From assembly GCF_021088345.1 (NCBI RefSeq), contig NZ_CP088156.1, positions 1,674,001 through 1,738,000 on the forward strand: DNA of 64,000 nt, in the 5' to 3' direction. Source of the stretch: Bradyrhizobium ontarionense. Lineage in GTDB: Bacteria; Pseudomonadota; Alphaproteobacteria; Rhizobiales; Xanthobacteraceae. The notes beneath the pieces are model-generated. The model was not told the origin of the DNA and made no database searches. It saw only the letters and a program-made list of their open reading frames with translations. The position numbers and the translations under genes are program-made. Shown here in pieces: positions 37,425 through 45,932 of the stretch; positions within the stretch are counted from its first letter, which is position 1; every line of letters starts with the position of its first letter.

Positions 37425-37573
37425 GTCATTCCGGGGCGCCCGCAGGGCGAGCCCGGAATCCATAACCACGACTGTGGGTGAGAAAACGAGTGCGCGGCCA
37501 CGGCGATCTCGCGCCACAATGACGGCCTGTGAGTATGGATTCCGGGCTCGCCCTGCGGGCGCCCCGGAATGAC
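37425..37573. repeat. 149-base palindromic element with perfect 40-base inverted repeats
   Basis: The arms 37425-37464 and 37534-37573 are exact inverted copies, 40 bases each, starting GTCATTCCGGGGCGCCCGCA. The 69-base centre has no coding potential. The element sits between the convergent dadA-like and flavoprotein genes. It resembles a small palindromic mobile element (MITE or REP family); no transposase is near. It would form a very stable hairpin in either transcript. Confidence 0.85.
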
Positions 37574-37646
37574 GTGCTGAGAGGTTGTGGCCTGCACATG
37601 CGATGAGTTCGTTGCACGACTTATCGCGCGAAGACGGGGCCGCCCC

Positions 37647-39248
37647 TCACATCGCCCGCACCGCCGCTCGCGCGGTGAGAATGCAGCCGGGCAGGAAGGT
37701 GCCTTCCAGCGACCGCTTGCCCGAGGCGCCCCCGCCGCCGAAGCCGGCGGCCTCGCCCACCGCATAGAGGCCGCTGATCGGCGCGCCCACCGCATCGAGC
37801 ACGCTGCTCTGCAGATCGGTCTTGAGACCACCGAGACTCTTGCGGGTAATGAGCTGCATGTGAATGGCGATGTACGGCCCTGCCCCGCTCATCTGCAACG
37901 GTGCCGGCTTGCAGGTGCGCAGCTTGTCGGGCCCCCATTGGCGCGCATGCAGGATGCGGCGCAGCTGATCGTCATTGTGGAGCTTGTCACCGTTCCTGAA
38001 ATTGGCGTCGAACGCGTCAGCGGTTGCCTGCAGCACTTCAGGCCTCACATCGTCCGTGCCCGTCAGTGCATTCATCTTGGCGGCAAGACCGGCCAGCGTG
38101 TCGTCGACCAGGAAGTGCCGGCTCTCGCGCTGCATCTGCCGCACCAGCCGATGATTGCCGAGCAGCGTCTCCTTCAGGAACATCGGCATCTGCCGGTCGC
38201 GGATGCGCGCATTGTGCTCGGCGCCGGATATGGCGAACTCCTTGGCGGCGATGCGCCAGTTGAGCAGATGCCATGTGTAGGGCTTGTCCTGCGCGGCCAC
38301 GCGCTGGCACAGGACGTGGGTGTCGAAACCGGTGACCAGCGGCTCGGGGCCGATACGCTCGCCTCTGTGGTTGAGCCACAGTGCCGATTTGCACGGCACC
38401 AGCGACAGGCCGTGGCCCTCGAAATGCGGATGAGGATGCGGAATGCCGGCGGCGTAGTTCCACATCTCGCCGGCATGCGTGATCTGTGCGCCCACCGCGT
38501 CAGCGGCATGGTGGTGCAGCTCGCCGTCGGCGAACGGATGGGCGCCGTTGAGCATCGTCTGCGGTAGCGGCCGGCCCTTGACCCAGTTGGCACGCGTCTC
38601 CTCATGGCCGCCATTGATGCCGCCCATCGCCAGCACCGTCAGCGGCGCCGCGATGCGGATCTCGGCGCCGGTTTCCTCGTTGACGGCAACGACACCCGAC
38701 ACAGCCCCGGCGGCGCGATCGAGACTGATGACGCGGTGACGGTGCAGCACGTTGAGCTTGCCGCCACCATCGGCGGCGCGCATCGCTTCGATCATCACGC
38801 GGGTCAGCCGGTGCGAGGTGCCCCAGACGATGTGATAGCGCGGCAGCGAATTGCCGTCGCCCTGCAGGCCGCGCTCGGCCCAGTTGACCGCCGGCATGAA
38901 GGTCACGCCGTGCGAGAGCAGCCAGTCGTAGACTTCCGCTCGCGAATGCTCGACGTAGTAGCGCGCCCATTGCAGCGGCCAATGATCGGCTTCATCGAGC
39001 TCGCCGAAGCGCAGCCAGTCGCGCAGCGCGATCTCCGGCGTATCCGGGATCTTTATGCGCGCCTGCAGCGGCGTGCCGACCAGCGCCATGCCACCGAACG
39101 CCCACAGCGCCAGCCCGCCGAACCGCTCCGGCGTGTCCCTGTCCACCAAAGTGACCGACTTGCCGGCGCGTAGCGCCTCGAGTGCGGTGACAATGCCGGC
39201 AAGACCGCCGCCGGCAATGACGACATCGGATTGGAGCGTCGTGCTCAT
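37647..39248 (-). CDS. FAD-binding dehydrogenase, FAD_binding_2 family
   Basis: Flavoprotein of 533 residues. The N-terminal VVIAGGGLAGIVTALEALRAG (about 9-29) is the FAD dinucleotide motif, and SGLYAVGEAAGFGGGGASGKRSLEGTFLPGC near the C-terminus closes the FAD site. It belongs to the fumarate-reductase-like superfamily but is unlike the 31827 gene in detail. It follows the thiamine-diphosphate enzyme by one base on the same strand, so they are co-transcribed and likely act in one pathway, under the divergent LysR gene. No signal peptide is seen. Confidence 0.9.
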   Translation of the reverse strand: MSTTLQSDVVIAGGGLAGIVTALEALRAGKSVTLVDRDTPERFGGLALWAFGGMALVGTPLQARIKIPDTPEIALRDWLRFGELDEADHWPLQWARYYVEHSRAEVYDWLLSHGVTFMPAVNWAERGLQGDGNSLPRYHIVWGTSHRLTRVMIEAMRAADGGGKLNVLHRHRVISLDRAAGAVSGVVAVNEETGAEIRIAAPLTVLAMGGINGGHEETRANWVKGRPLPQTMLNGAHPFADGELHHHAADAVGAQITHAGEMWNYAAGIPHPHPHFEGHGLSLVPCKSALWLNHRGERIGPEPLVTGFDTHVLCQRVAAQDKPYTWHLLNWRIAAKEFAISGAEHNARIRDRQMPMFLKETLLGNHRLVRQMQRESRHFLVDDTLAGLAAKMNALTGTDDVRPEVLQATADAFDANFRNGDKLHNDDQLRRILHARQWGPDKLRTCKPAPLQMSGAGPYIAIHMQLITRKSLGGLKTDLQSSVLDAVGAPISGLYAVGEAAGFGGGGASGKRSLEGTFLPGCILTARAAVRAM

Positions 39249-39249
39249 G

Positions 39250-40923
39250 TCACGGTGCGATCTTGCGCTTGAGCATGCGCGCCACAGACAGCGGCATGCG
39301 ATCGAGTGAGCCCAACAGATGCGGCAACAGCTTCAGCTTGAGGCCCGTCAGTGCGGGCGGCACCACGGCCTCGATCAGATGCGGCCCCGGCGTCGCCAGC
39401 GCGCGCTCGAGCGCAGTCGTGAACTCGTCCGGCGTCGTCGCCCGGGTCGATCGCACCCCCATGCCGTCGGCAATCTGCGCGAACTTCAACACCGGCCCGT
39501 GCAGGTCGAGCTGCGCCCGCGCCTTCGGGCCGATCTCGTCGGCGCCGACCCGCTCCAGCTCAACGTTGAGCACCGAATAGGAGGCGTTGTTGAAGATCAC
39601 AGCGGTGACGTTGAGCTGCTCGCGCGCGATCGTCCACAGCGACTGGATCGTGTACATCGAGCTGCCGTCGCCGATCAGCGCTAGCACCGGTCGGTCCGGA
39701 CAGGCGATCGCAGCGCCGATCGCGTTCGGCAGGCCCTGCCCGATGGCGCCGCCGGTCAGCGTGATCAGATCATGGCGCGGCGCACCGGACGTGAACTTCG
39801 ATAGCATCAGGCCGGAGCTGATGGCCTCGTCGACCAGGATGGCGTTGTCGGGCAGCAGATGGCCGACGGCCTTGCAGACCTTCTCGGCGGTGAGCTTCTT
39901 GCCGCGCGGACGCCCGGGCCGCGATGCCTGAGCCAACGCCGGCGTACTGCGCTCGGCCCCCAGCGCGACGGCAAGCTTGGTCAGGCTGCCTGCAGCGTCC
40001 TGCGCCGGCGTCGACAGCGTGAGCACGTTGCAGCCATCGTGCGGGAGATAGCTCTTCTTGCCGGGATAGGCGAAGAACGACACCGGCGCCTTGGCGTCGA
40101 CGAGGATCAGCGTGTCGATTTCCTTGAGCTGAATCGATGCCATCTCGGCGAGATAGGCGATGCGGTCGACCGTGGGCAGGCCGGCGCCGCGCTGCATGCG
40201 CGTCGGAAAGGTCTCGGCGTAAATCTTGACGTTGGCGCTCGCGGCGACACGCGCCGCAGCCAGCAGCGCCGCCTCATGCAGCGCCATGCCGCCGAGCAGA
40301 ACGGCGCTGCGGCCGCCCGCCTTGATGGCCGCGGCAACAGCCTGCACGGTGGTGTCATCGGCTGCAGCCGGCGGCGCGATCGCAGGCGCCGGCTCCGCCA
40401 CCCCGCCTTGGCCCCACGAGACATCGGCCGGCAGGATCAAGGTCGCCACCTGCCCCGGACGCGAGCGCGCCACCTTCACGGCTTCGACGGCGTCGCGGCA
40501 GAGTTGCTCAGTCGTCTGCGACGTCCGCACGAATCCCGGCGACACGTTGCGCGCAACGGTCTCGATGTCGGACTGCAACTGAGCATCATATTTGACGTGG
40601 TAGGTGGCGTGGTCGCCGACGATGTTGACGACGGGCACCTTGCCCTTGCGGGCATTGTGCAGGTTCGCAAGCCCATTGCCGAGGCCGCAGCCGAGATGCA
40701 GCAACGTCGCCGCCGGCATCTCGGCCATACGGGCATAGCCGTCGGCGGCACCCGTGGCGACGCCCTCGAACAGGCAAAGCACGGCGCGCATCTCCGGCGC
40801 CGAATCCAGCGCCGCGACGAAGTGCATCTCGGAGGTGCCGGGATTGGTGAAGCAGACCCGCACGCCGGCGTTGACCAGGGTCCGTATCAGAGCTTGTGCG
40901 CCGTTTTGCACGAGAGAGGACAT
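39250..40923 (-). CDS. Thiamine-diphosphate enzyme, acetolactate-synthase-like
   Basis: Three-domain ThDP enzyme of 557 residues from ATG 40921-40923. The catalytic Glu is Glu53 in CLFEGVATGAADGYAR, and the ThDP/Mg motif GDGSSMYTIQSLWTIAR ends in FNN (near residue 430-460). It is annotated in relatives as acetolactate synthase large subunit; there is no small regulatory subunit and no other valine/isoleucine gene here, so a decarboxylase or carboligase for another 2-keto acid is more likely. It overlaps operon partner 37647 at a one-base gap. A longer start to 40998 overlaps the divergent promoter. Confidence 0.9.
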   Translation of the reverse strand: MSSLVQNGAQALIRTLVNAGVRVCFTNPGTSEMHFVAALDSAPEMRAVLCLFEGVATGAADGYARMAEMPAATLLHLGCGLGNGLANLHNARKGKVPVVNIVGDHATYHVKYDAQLQSDIETVARNVSPGFVRTSQTTEQLCRDAVEAVKVARSRPGQVATLILPADVSWGQGGVAEPAPAIAPPAAADDTTVQAVAAAIKAGGRSAVLLGGMALHEAALLAAARVAASANVKIYAETFPTRMQRGAGLPTVDRIAYLAEMASIQLKEIDTLILVDAKAPVSFFAYPGKKSYLPHDGCNVLTLSTPAQDAAGSLTKLAVALGAERSTPALAQASRPGRPRGKKLTAEKVCKAVGHLLPDNAILVDEAISSGLMLSKFTSGAPRHDLITLTGGAIGQGLPNAIGAAIACPDRPVLALIGDGSSMYTIQSLWTIAREQLNVTAVIFNNASYSVLNVELERVGADEIGPKARAQLDLHGPVLKFAQIADGMGVRSTRATTPDEFTTALERALATPGPHLIEAVVPPALTGLKLKLLPHLLGSLDRMPLSVARMLKRKIAP

Positions 40924-41037
40924 GACAGGGCCTGTTGCCGCGGGGGGGCGACAGACCGTGGGCGCGGCCCGATCGGCCGCGCTGTGGCGCTCCCCCAATT
41001 TGTTTGCGCCATTGTGGGATTGACCGTCTCAGAAATC

Positions 41038-41069
41038 CAATGAATTGTTATGGCTCGATCAATGAATTG
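41038..41069. promoter_or_regulatory. Paired LysR binding sites, CAATGAATTG x2
   Basis: The 10-base palindrome CAATGAATTG occurs at 41038-41047 and 41060-41069, 22 bases centre to centre (two helical turns), between the LysR gene start (41079) and the divergent ThDP gene start (40923). This spacing fits a LysR recognition site plus an activation site. The right copy lies 10 bases from the LysR start, so it also could autoregulate. Confidence 0.65.
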
Positions 41070-41078
41070 AGATCATCA

Positions 41079-42131
41079 ATGGAAACGCCGACTCTGCGCC
41101 AGCTGCAGCAGCTGGTCTATCTTGCGGAAGAGCGGCATTTCGCCAGAGCCGCCAAGCGCGCCCATGTCACGCAGTCGGCGTTGAGCCGCAGCCTGCAGAC
41201 GCTGGAGGACGCCGCGGGCATGCGGCTGTTCGACCGCAGCTCCCGTTCCGTGGAGATCACACCGGTCGGCGAGCGGCTGGTGACGCGTGCCAGGTCGATC
41301 CTGTCCAGCGCCGACGACCTCGGCCGCGAGATGCGCCTGTTGCGCTCCGGGGATGCCGGCGAAGTGGCCGTGGGCGTCGGCGCCTTCACCGGGCTGACGC
41401 TGCTCCCCGAAGCGGTGGCCCGGCTCTATGCCAGACATCCGTCCGTCCGCGTCACCCTCGTGCAGGACAATTGGCGCGTCCTGATGGACGTCCTGCAGCA
41501 GGGCAAGCTCGACTTCTTCCTGGCGCACATTTCGGATATCCGTGCCGACGAGAGCCTCGAGGTGGAGACCCTCGGCGGCCTGCCCGGCCACTTCTATTGC
41601 CGGCGGGGCCATCCGCTGGCGCGCAGGCTGGAGATCGCCGCACGGGATCTCGCCGGCCAACGCTTCGCCTCCGTGATCATCCCGCAGGATCTCAGAGAGC
41701 GACTGCATGCGCTGATCGCGTCCCCCGACGACGACGGCTTCGCCGTCACGCTGGAATCCGAGAATGTCAGCCTGCTGGCGCAGGTCGCGATCAAATCGGA
41801 CGTCGTGCTCCTGGCCGGCGATGCGGTGCTCGCCCAGGAGCTGGCCTCCGGCCAGTTGGTCCGGCTCAACGTCACCGAGTTGCAGGAGCCGCGCGCGTCG
41901 GGGCTGCTGATGGCGCAGTTCGGAATGTTGCGGCTGAAGGGGCGCACGCTGTCGCCTGCAGCCATGATGCTCATGGACATGGTGCGTGCAGAAGCAGAGA
42001 GGATACTGATCACGCCGCGGCTCCCCGCTGCCGCAAGCCCGCCGCGCCGCGGCAAGCAGCCCTCCTCGCGCGGCAAGCCGGCCACGGCAAGGCCTCGCCG
42101 CTCTCATCCCACCGCCAAGGGACGCATCTGA
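41079..42131 (+). CDS. LysR-family transcriptional regulator
   Basis: Regulator of 350 residues. The N-terminal HTH (about 1-60) has LRQLQQLVYLAEERHFARAA and ALSRSLQTLEDAAGMRLFDR; the effector domain follows (about 90-300). An unusual Arg/Lys/Pro-rich tail of about 35 residues ends the protein. The start is ATG 41079-41081; an upstream in-frame start lies in the promoter of the divergent gene. It very likely controls the ThDP enzyme/flavoprotein pair through the sites at 41038-41069. Confidence 0.93.
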   Translation: METPTLRQLQQLVYLAEERHFARAAKRAHVTQSALSRSLQTLEDAAGMRLFDRSSRSVEITPVGERLVTRARSILSSADDLGREMRLLRSGDAGEVAVGVGAFTGLTLLPEAVARLYARHPSVRVTLVQDNWRVLMDVLQQGKLDFFLAHISDIRADESLEVETLGGLPGHFYCRRGHPLARRLEIAARDLAGQRFASVIIPQDLRERLHALIASPDDDGFAVTLESENVSLLAQVAIKSDVVLLAGDAVLAQELASGQLVRLNVTELQEPRASGLLMAQFGMLRLKGRTLSPAAMMLMDMVRAEAERILITPRLPAAASPPRRGKQPSSRGKPATARPRRSHPTAKGRI

Positions 42132-42134
42132 TGT

Positions 42135-42152
42135 CACCGTCCCCAAACGGTG
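42135..42152. terminator. Small hairpin between convergent LysR and ACT genes
   Basis: CACCGT (42135-42140) and ACGGTG (42147-42152) enclose a 6-base loop in the 35 bases between the two stop codons. It is weak (6 bp), so a terminator role is only possible. Confidence 0.35.
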
Positions 42153-42166
42153 TGAGCATCCAGCAA

Positions 42167-42577
42167 TCAGCGCGAGAGCGATGTCCGGGACATCTCCTGC
42201 AGCAGTCGCAACGTCTCCTCGGCCCTGTCCTCGGGCACGAACAGGTGATCGTGATGAAAGGCCGACACCGCGTTGACGCTGATGCCGGCAGCGGCGAGCC
42301 GCGCCGTGACCGCGGCGAGGAAGCCGACGGCATCGAGCGCGGAATGGACCGTCAGCGTGATCAGGCGTGACGCGAACTGATACGGCAGCTCTTCCCGTTC
42401 GGCGTCCTCGCGGCGAACAACGAACGTGAGACCTTCGCGCTCACGAAACAACAGCAGCGGCGCGGGCGTGGCGGCAAGGCCGGCGTCCGAGCTGGCAGTG
42501 CAGAACACGAACACGCCGTCCTGCAGCTCAGGCTGCATCGTCCGCAGCAAATTGTCCAGATTGCGCTCGCCTGCCAT
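42167..42577 (-). CDS. ACT-domain protein
   Basis: A 136-residue cytoplasmic protein with an ACT-like fold in its second half (SALDAVGFLAAVTARLAAAGISVNAVSAFHHDHLFV). ACT domains bind amino acids or act in regulation; this small two-part type (ACT_3/DUF2241-like) is uncharacterised. ATG 42575-42577 is the start; upstream in-frame sequence overlaps the next gene. It lies 8 bases past the stop of the glutathionyl-hydroquinone-reductase-like gene on the same strand, so the two are co-transcribed. Confidence 0.8.
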   Translation of the reverse strand: MAGERNLDNLLRTMQPELQDGVFVFCTASSDAGLAATPAPLLLFREREGLTFVVRREDAEREELPYQFASRLITLTVHSALDAVGFLAAVTARLAAAGISVNAVSAFHHDHLFVPEDRAEETLRLLQEMSRTSLSR

Positions 42578-42585
42578 GGGCCGCC

Positions 42586-43572
42586 TCAGGACGATACGAG
42601 GCGATCCCGGCCATGCGGCGCCGTAAAATCCTGCCGCGGCCCGACCGGGACGATGCCGGTCGGATTGATGGTGCGGTGGCTCTCGTAGTAGTGCCGCTTG
42701 ATGTGCTCGAAATTGACCGTCGCGGCGATGCCGGGCCATTGATAGAGATCGCGCGTGTAGGCCGAAAGATGCGGATAGTCGGCGATGCGGCGGATGTTGC
42801 ACTTGAAGTGGCCGACATAGACAGCGTCGAAGCGGATCAAGGTCGTGAACAGCCGGATGTCGGCTTCGGTCATGGCGTCACCGAGCAGGAAGCGGCGCGT
42901 CGACAGCCTGTCGTCCAGCCAGTCGAGCGTCGCGAACAGCGGCCCGATCGCCTCCTCATAAGCGGCTTGCGTGGTGGCGAAGCCGCATCTGTAGACGCCG
43001 TTGTTGAGCGTGTCGTAGACGCGGGCATTGATCGCGTCGATCTCGTCGCGCAGCGCTCGCGGATAGTAGTCGCTGGGGATCGCGCCGATGCCGTCGAAGG
43101 CCGAGTTCAGCATCCGGATGATCTCGGACGACTCGTTGTTGACGATCGCGCGCCGCTCCTTATCCCACAGCACGGGCACGGTGACGCGGCCGGAGTAGTT
43201 CGGGTCGGCGGCGGTGTAGACCTGATGCAGGAATTGCGCGTGGTTGACGCCGTCCTGTACGACGCCGGGACCTCCGGCGAAGGTCCAGCCCTGCTCGCGC
43301 ATCAGCCAATGCACGACGGAAACCGAGATCATGTCGGTGAGCCCCTTCAGGGCACGCATGATCAGGGTGCGATGCGCCCATGGGCAGGCCAGGCTGACAT
43401 ACAGGTGATAGCGCCCGGCTTCCGCCTTGAAGCCGCCGGCGCCGGTCGGGCCCGGGCTGCCGTCCGCGGTGACGAAGCTGCGGAAGGCGGAATCCTTGCG
43501 GACAAAACGGCCGCCGGAGGCGGCCGTGTCGTACCAGACGTCGTGCCATTGGCCGTCGACCAGAAGTCCCAT
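42586..43572 (-). CDS. Glutathionyl-hydroquinone reductase (YqjG/PcpF-like GST)
   Basis: Reduces glutathionyl-hydroquinones, removing glutathione from quinone adducts. The 328-residue protein has the xi-class GST pattern: catalytic Cys63 in SLACPWAHRTLI, IVNNESSEIIRMLN for glutathione binding, and the aromatic C-terminal domain with EADIRLFTTLIRFD. Length is typical of the family. The start is ATG 43570-43572; a longer reading frame to 43701 extends into poorly conserved sequence. It is followed by the ACT gene. The GST at 35145 and this gene suggest quinone or aromatic detoxification in this region. Confidence 0.92.
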   Translation of the reverse strand: MGLLVDGQWHDVWYDTAASGGRFVRKDSAFRSFVTADGSPGPTGAGGFKAEAGRYHLYVSLACPWAHRTLIMRALKGLTDMISVSVVHWLMREQGWTFAGGPGVVQDGVNHAQFLHQVYTAADPNYSGRVTVPVLWDKERRAIVNNESSEIIRMLNSAFDGIGAIPSDYYPRALRDEIDAINARVYDTLNNGVYRCGFATTQAAYEEAIGPLFATLDWLDDRLSTRRFLLGDAMTEADIRLFTTLIRFDAVYVGHFKCNIRRIADYPHLSAYTRDLYQWPGIAATVNFEHIKRHYYESHRTINPTGIVPVGPRQDFTAPHGRDRLVSS

Positions 43573-43725
43573 CACGCTCTCCTCGCCATCACGCCTGAGG
43601 GGCACAGCAGGTGGGCTGCTCCGTCTCCTCAGGCGAACCGTATGAGAGGAGTACACGTCGTCCGGCCACTGCGCCAGCGCAGGCGCCAGCGCCTCTTTCA
43701 AGGCGCGGGCTCAGCGGGACATGGA

Positions 43726-44772
43726 TCAGGACTGGAACGGAATGGTACGGCCGGGCTGCGCCGCCTGCTCGCGGGTGTAGGACACGCCGTGCACCTTCAC
43801 GCCGGATGCGTTCAACAATGTGATGATACCGCCCTTGTTCGACAACGCCACGGGTGCCGCGATCGGGACCACCATGGTGGCGCCGCGCGCGATCGTGCCT
43901 TTCAGCAACATCATGTTCTTCTGCTTGTCCTTAATCTGCCAACCGTCGAGATCCACGTCGATATCGGCTGTATTGAGCAGGGTCACGGTCTCGTGCTCCG
44001 GTGTGCGCACGTCGTTGACATAGGCCGCGACGATGCGCACCAGCCCGTCGGGCACGTCGAGCGGAGGAATGTGGTCACGGTCCGGAGGTGTATGCGGCGC
44101 ATCCGGGTGATCGGGATCAGGCGGAAGGATGACCTCTCCGCTGGTATCGTCCGAATGCCAGGCCTGGGTCTGGAATTTCAGGAAGATGGCGACCCATTGC
44201 TGCTGGTCGGGAAACTCGAAGATCAGTCCGCCGTCCTGCCAGGGACCGTTGTCCTTCGCGTACTGTCCGGGTGGGTTGCCCTGATTGAAATGGATGTCGT
44301 GGATGCCGCGGCCAGGCTTGAAGCCGAAATAGCGGTCGGCCTTGTCTTCCGGTCCCCACGAGATGCCGAAAGCGTAGACGAAGGCCAGCTCGTCCGACAT
44401 CGCGCGCTGGACATAGGAGTCGATCTTCTCGTTGAGATCGTTGTCGGGACCGGCGGCCGACAGCGGCAACGGCTTCAGCTCCCAGGGTTGCATCAGATTG
44501 CTCCGGATGAAATCGAGCGCCACACCGCCGGGCTTGCTTTCCAGCGGGTGCAGCCCTTCCGAAAACGCCTTCAGACCATCGACGATCGGATGTTCGAAGC
44601 GCGAGCGGACCAGGAATTCGACCTCGCTGCCGTCCTGGGAGCGGACGTTGATAGCGATGCGATAGAGTTCGCCGTCAGCCGACACGAGCACCTGGTAGTG
44701 CGGACTGCCACCTGTCGCGAGACGATTGTTGATCGGCCGTCCCTTCAGCAGCGAATAATCCTTCAATGGCAT
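43726..44772 (-). CDS. DUF2278 protein with C-terminal lamin-tail-like domain
   Basis: A 348-residue protein. Residues 1-225 match the DUF2278/YukJ pattern (PLKDYSLLKGRPINNRLATGG, PHYQVLVSADGELYRIAINVRS, IHDIHFNQGNP). Residues about 245-345 read as a lamin-tail (LTD) fold: VRIVAAYVNDVRTPEHETVTLLNTADIDVDLDGWQIKD. A Pro/Asp-rich linker joins the two. LTD domains occur in secreted or DNA-linked proteins; no signal peptide is seen here. It stands alone between two differently regulated groups. The function is unknown. Confidence 0.82.
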   Translation of the reverse strand: MPLKDYSLLKGRPINNRLATGGSPHYQVLVSADGELYRIAINVRSQDGSEVEFLVRSRFEHPIVDGLKAFSEGLHPLESKPGGVALDFIRSNLMQPWELKPLPLSAAGPDNDLNEKIDSYVQRAMSDELAFVYAFGISWGPEDKADRYFGFKPGRGIHDIHFNQGNPPGQYAKDNGPWQDGGLIFEFPDQQQWVAIFLKFQTQAWHSDDTSGEVILPPDPDHPDAPHTPPDRDHIPPLDVPDGLVRIVAAYVNDVRTPEHETVTLLNTADIDVDLDGWQIKDKQKNMMLLKGTIARGATMVVPIAAPVALSNKGGIITLLNASGVKVHGVSYTREQAAQPGRTIPFQS

Positions 44773-44934
44773 CGGTGCCTCCCCTTTTCTCGTTGGTGGT
44801 TCGGGTGACGGCGCTCACGCGCCAGAGCCGGGGCGGTCCGCCCCTGCACCAGCTTACATGCCTCTCCAGACGGGTCTGTGAACGAGATCACGCGCGCAGC
44901 GTGTTTGATTGCGGCTGCGAGACGCAGCAGAGGG

Positions 44935-45687
44935 TCACTCCGCCGGCCGCGCCAGCCGCGCCCTCGCCCGCGTCACCGCGTTGATGAAGCCCTCGCGCGC
45001 ATCCGAATGGCCCTGCCCGCGCGGTTCCAGCACGTGGCGCAGCAGGAACAGGCCGGTCAGACGAAAGCCATCGAGCAGATCCTGGTCGGACCAGCCATGG
45101 TCCTCCTCGCTTTCGCGCAGGAACGGCGGCAGCGGCAGCAGCCGGTCGGCCCACGGCGCGCCTGCGTTGCGCGATACCGCGCCGCCCGATTTCGGCGAGA
45201 CGTAGATGAGGTCGGTGGTTTCGCCGGTGGCGGCGCAGGAGTCGAGATCGAGCCCGAAGCCGAGCTCGGCCAGGATCGCGAGCTCGAAGCGGACGATGTG
45301 GACTGCGGCAACGCCGGCATCCTCGAAATCATCCAGCGCATGTTCGACGCGCAGATAGATCTCCTGGTGCGGATCGCGCTCCGGCAGCAGCCGGGCCAGC
45401 GCCGCCAGATGCGTCGTGCCATAGGCGCCGTGCGAGGCCGCCATCAGCCCGGCCGCGCGCAAGGTCAGCCCGTCGATGGCGTACATGCCGAGATGCTCGT
45501 CGAGCCTTGCGCGCCACACCGCGCGCACCGTGTTGCCGGGCTGCAGGACGGGGCGCATGCGCGCGCCGCTGGCGCCGCGCACCAGGCCGAGATGACGGCC
45601 GTGCTCACGCGTCAACAGCTCGAGGACGGCCGAGGATTCGCCGTGCCGCCGCACGCCCAACACGATGCCGTCATCGGTCCATTCCAT
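44935..45687 (-). CDS. recO: DNA repair protein RecO
   Basis: RecF-pathway mediator that loads RecA on single-stranded DNA. The 250-residue protein from ATG 45685-45687 opens with [31 protein letters not shown], the OB-fold of RecO, and ends in the helical domain [12 protein letters not shown]. The usual zinc-finger cysteines are only partly present (one Cys in [11 protein letters not shown]), as in many alphaproteobacteria. It is the last gene of the lepB-rnc-era run, separated from the membrane protein gene at 45933 by a palindromic repeat. Confidence 0.93.
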   Translation of the reverse strand: MEWTDDGIVLGVRRHGESSAVLELLTREHGRHLGLVRGASGARMRPVLQPGNTVRAVWRARLDEHLGMYAIDGLTLRAAGLMAASHGAYGTTHLAALARLLPERDPHQEIYLRVEHALDDFEDAGVAAVHIVRFELAILAELGFGLDLDSCAATGETTDLIYVSPKSGGAVSRNAGAPWADRLLPLPPFLRESEEDHGWSDQDLLDGFRLTGLFLLRHVLEPRGQGHSDAREGFINAVTRARARLARPAE

Positions 45688-45790
45688 TGGACGAGCGGTC
45701 TCCACGGATCTCGCGTGTGCTGTACCAGCCAACGTCACGCATGCTTCGCCCAACATCGTAGCTTGCGCTCGATGCCTCCGCAAACACGGT

Positions 45791-45854
45791 CATTGCGAGC
45801 GCAGCGAAGCAATCCAGTGCCGGGAAGGAAGTCTGGATCGCTTCGCTCGCAATG
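45791..45854. repeat. Palindromic intergenic repeat (CATTGCGAGC type)
   Basis: CATTGCGAGCGCAGCGAAGC at the left (45791-45810, followed by AATCCAG) faces CTGGATCGCTTCGCTCGCAATG at the right (45833-45854). The arms match except for a 3-base gap (GCG) and one mismatch. This is a widespread Bradyrhizobium-type palindrome (from memory). A small GCGTGAC/GTCACGC pair follows at 45855-45874. It lies upstream of recO. Confidence 0.75.
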
Positions 45855-45932
45855 GCGTGACGACGAGGTCACGCTCCACTGATCGCCACTGTGCCGCCCG
45901 TTTCAGCCCAGTCCGGGCTGCGCGCAGGCAGC

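Noticed and set aside
37425..37573. Possible insertion sequence with transposase
   Set aside because: Only inverted repeats and a 69-base non-coding centre are present; at most it is a non-autonomous element.
39250..40923. Acetolactate synthase for valine/isoleucine synthesis
   Set aside because: No regulatory subunit or ilvC, and the partner gene is a flavoprotein dehydrogenase; function left open.
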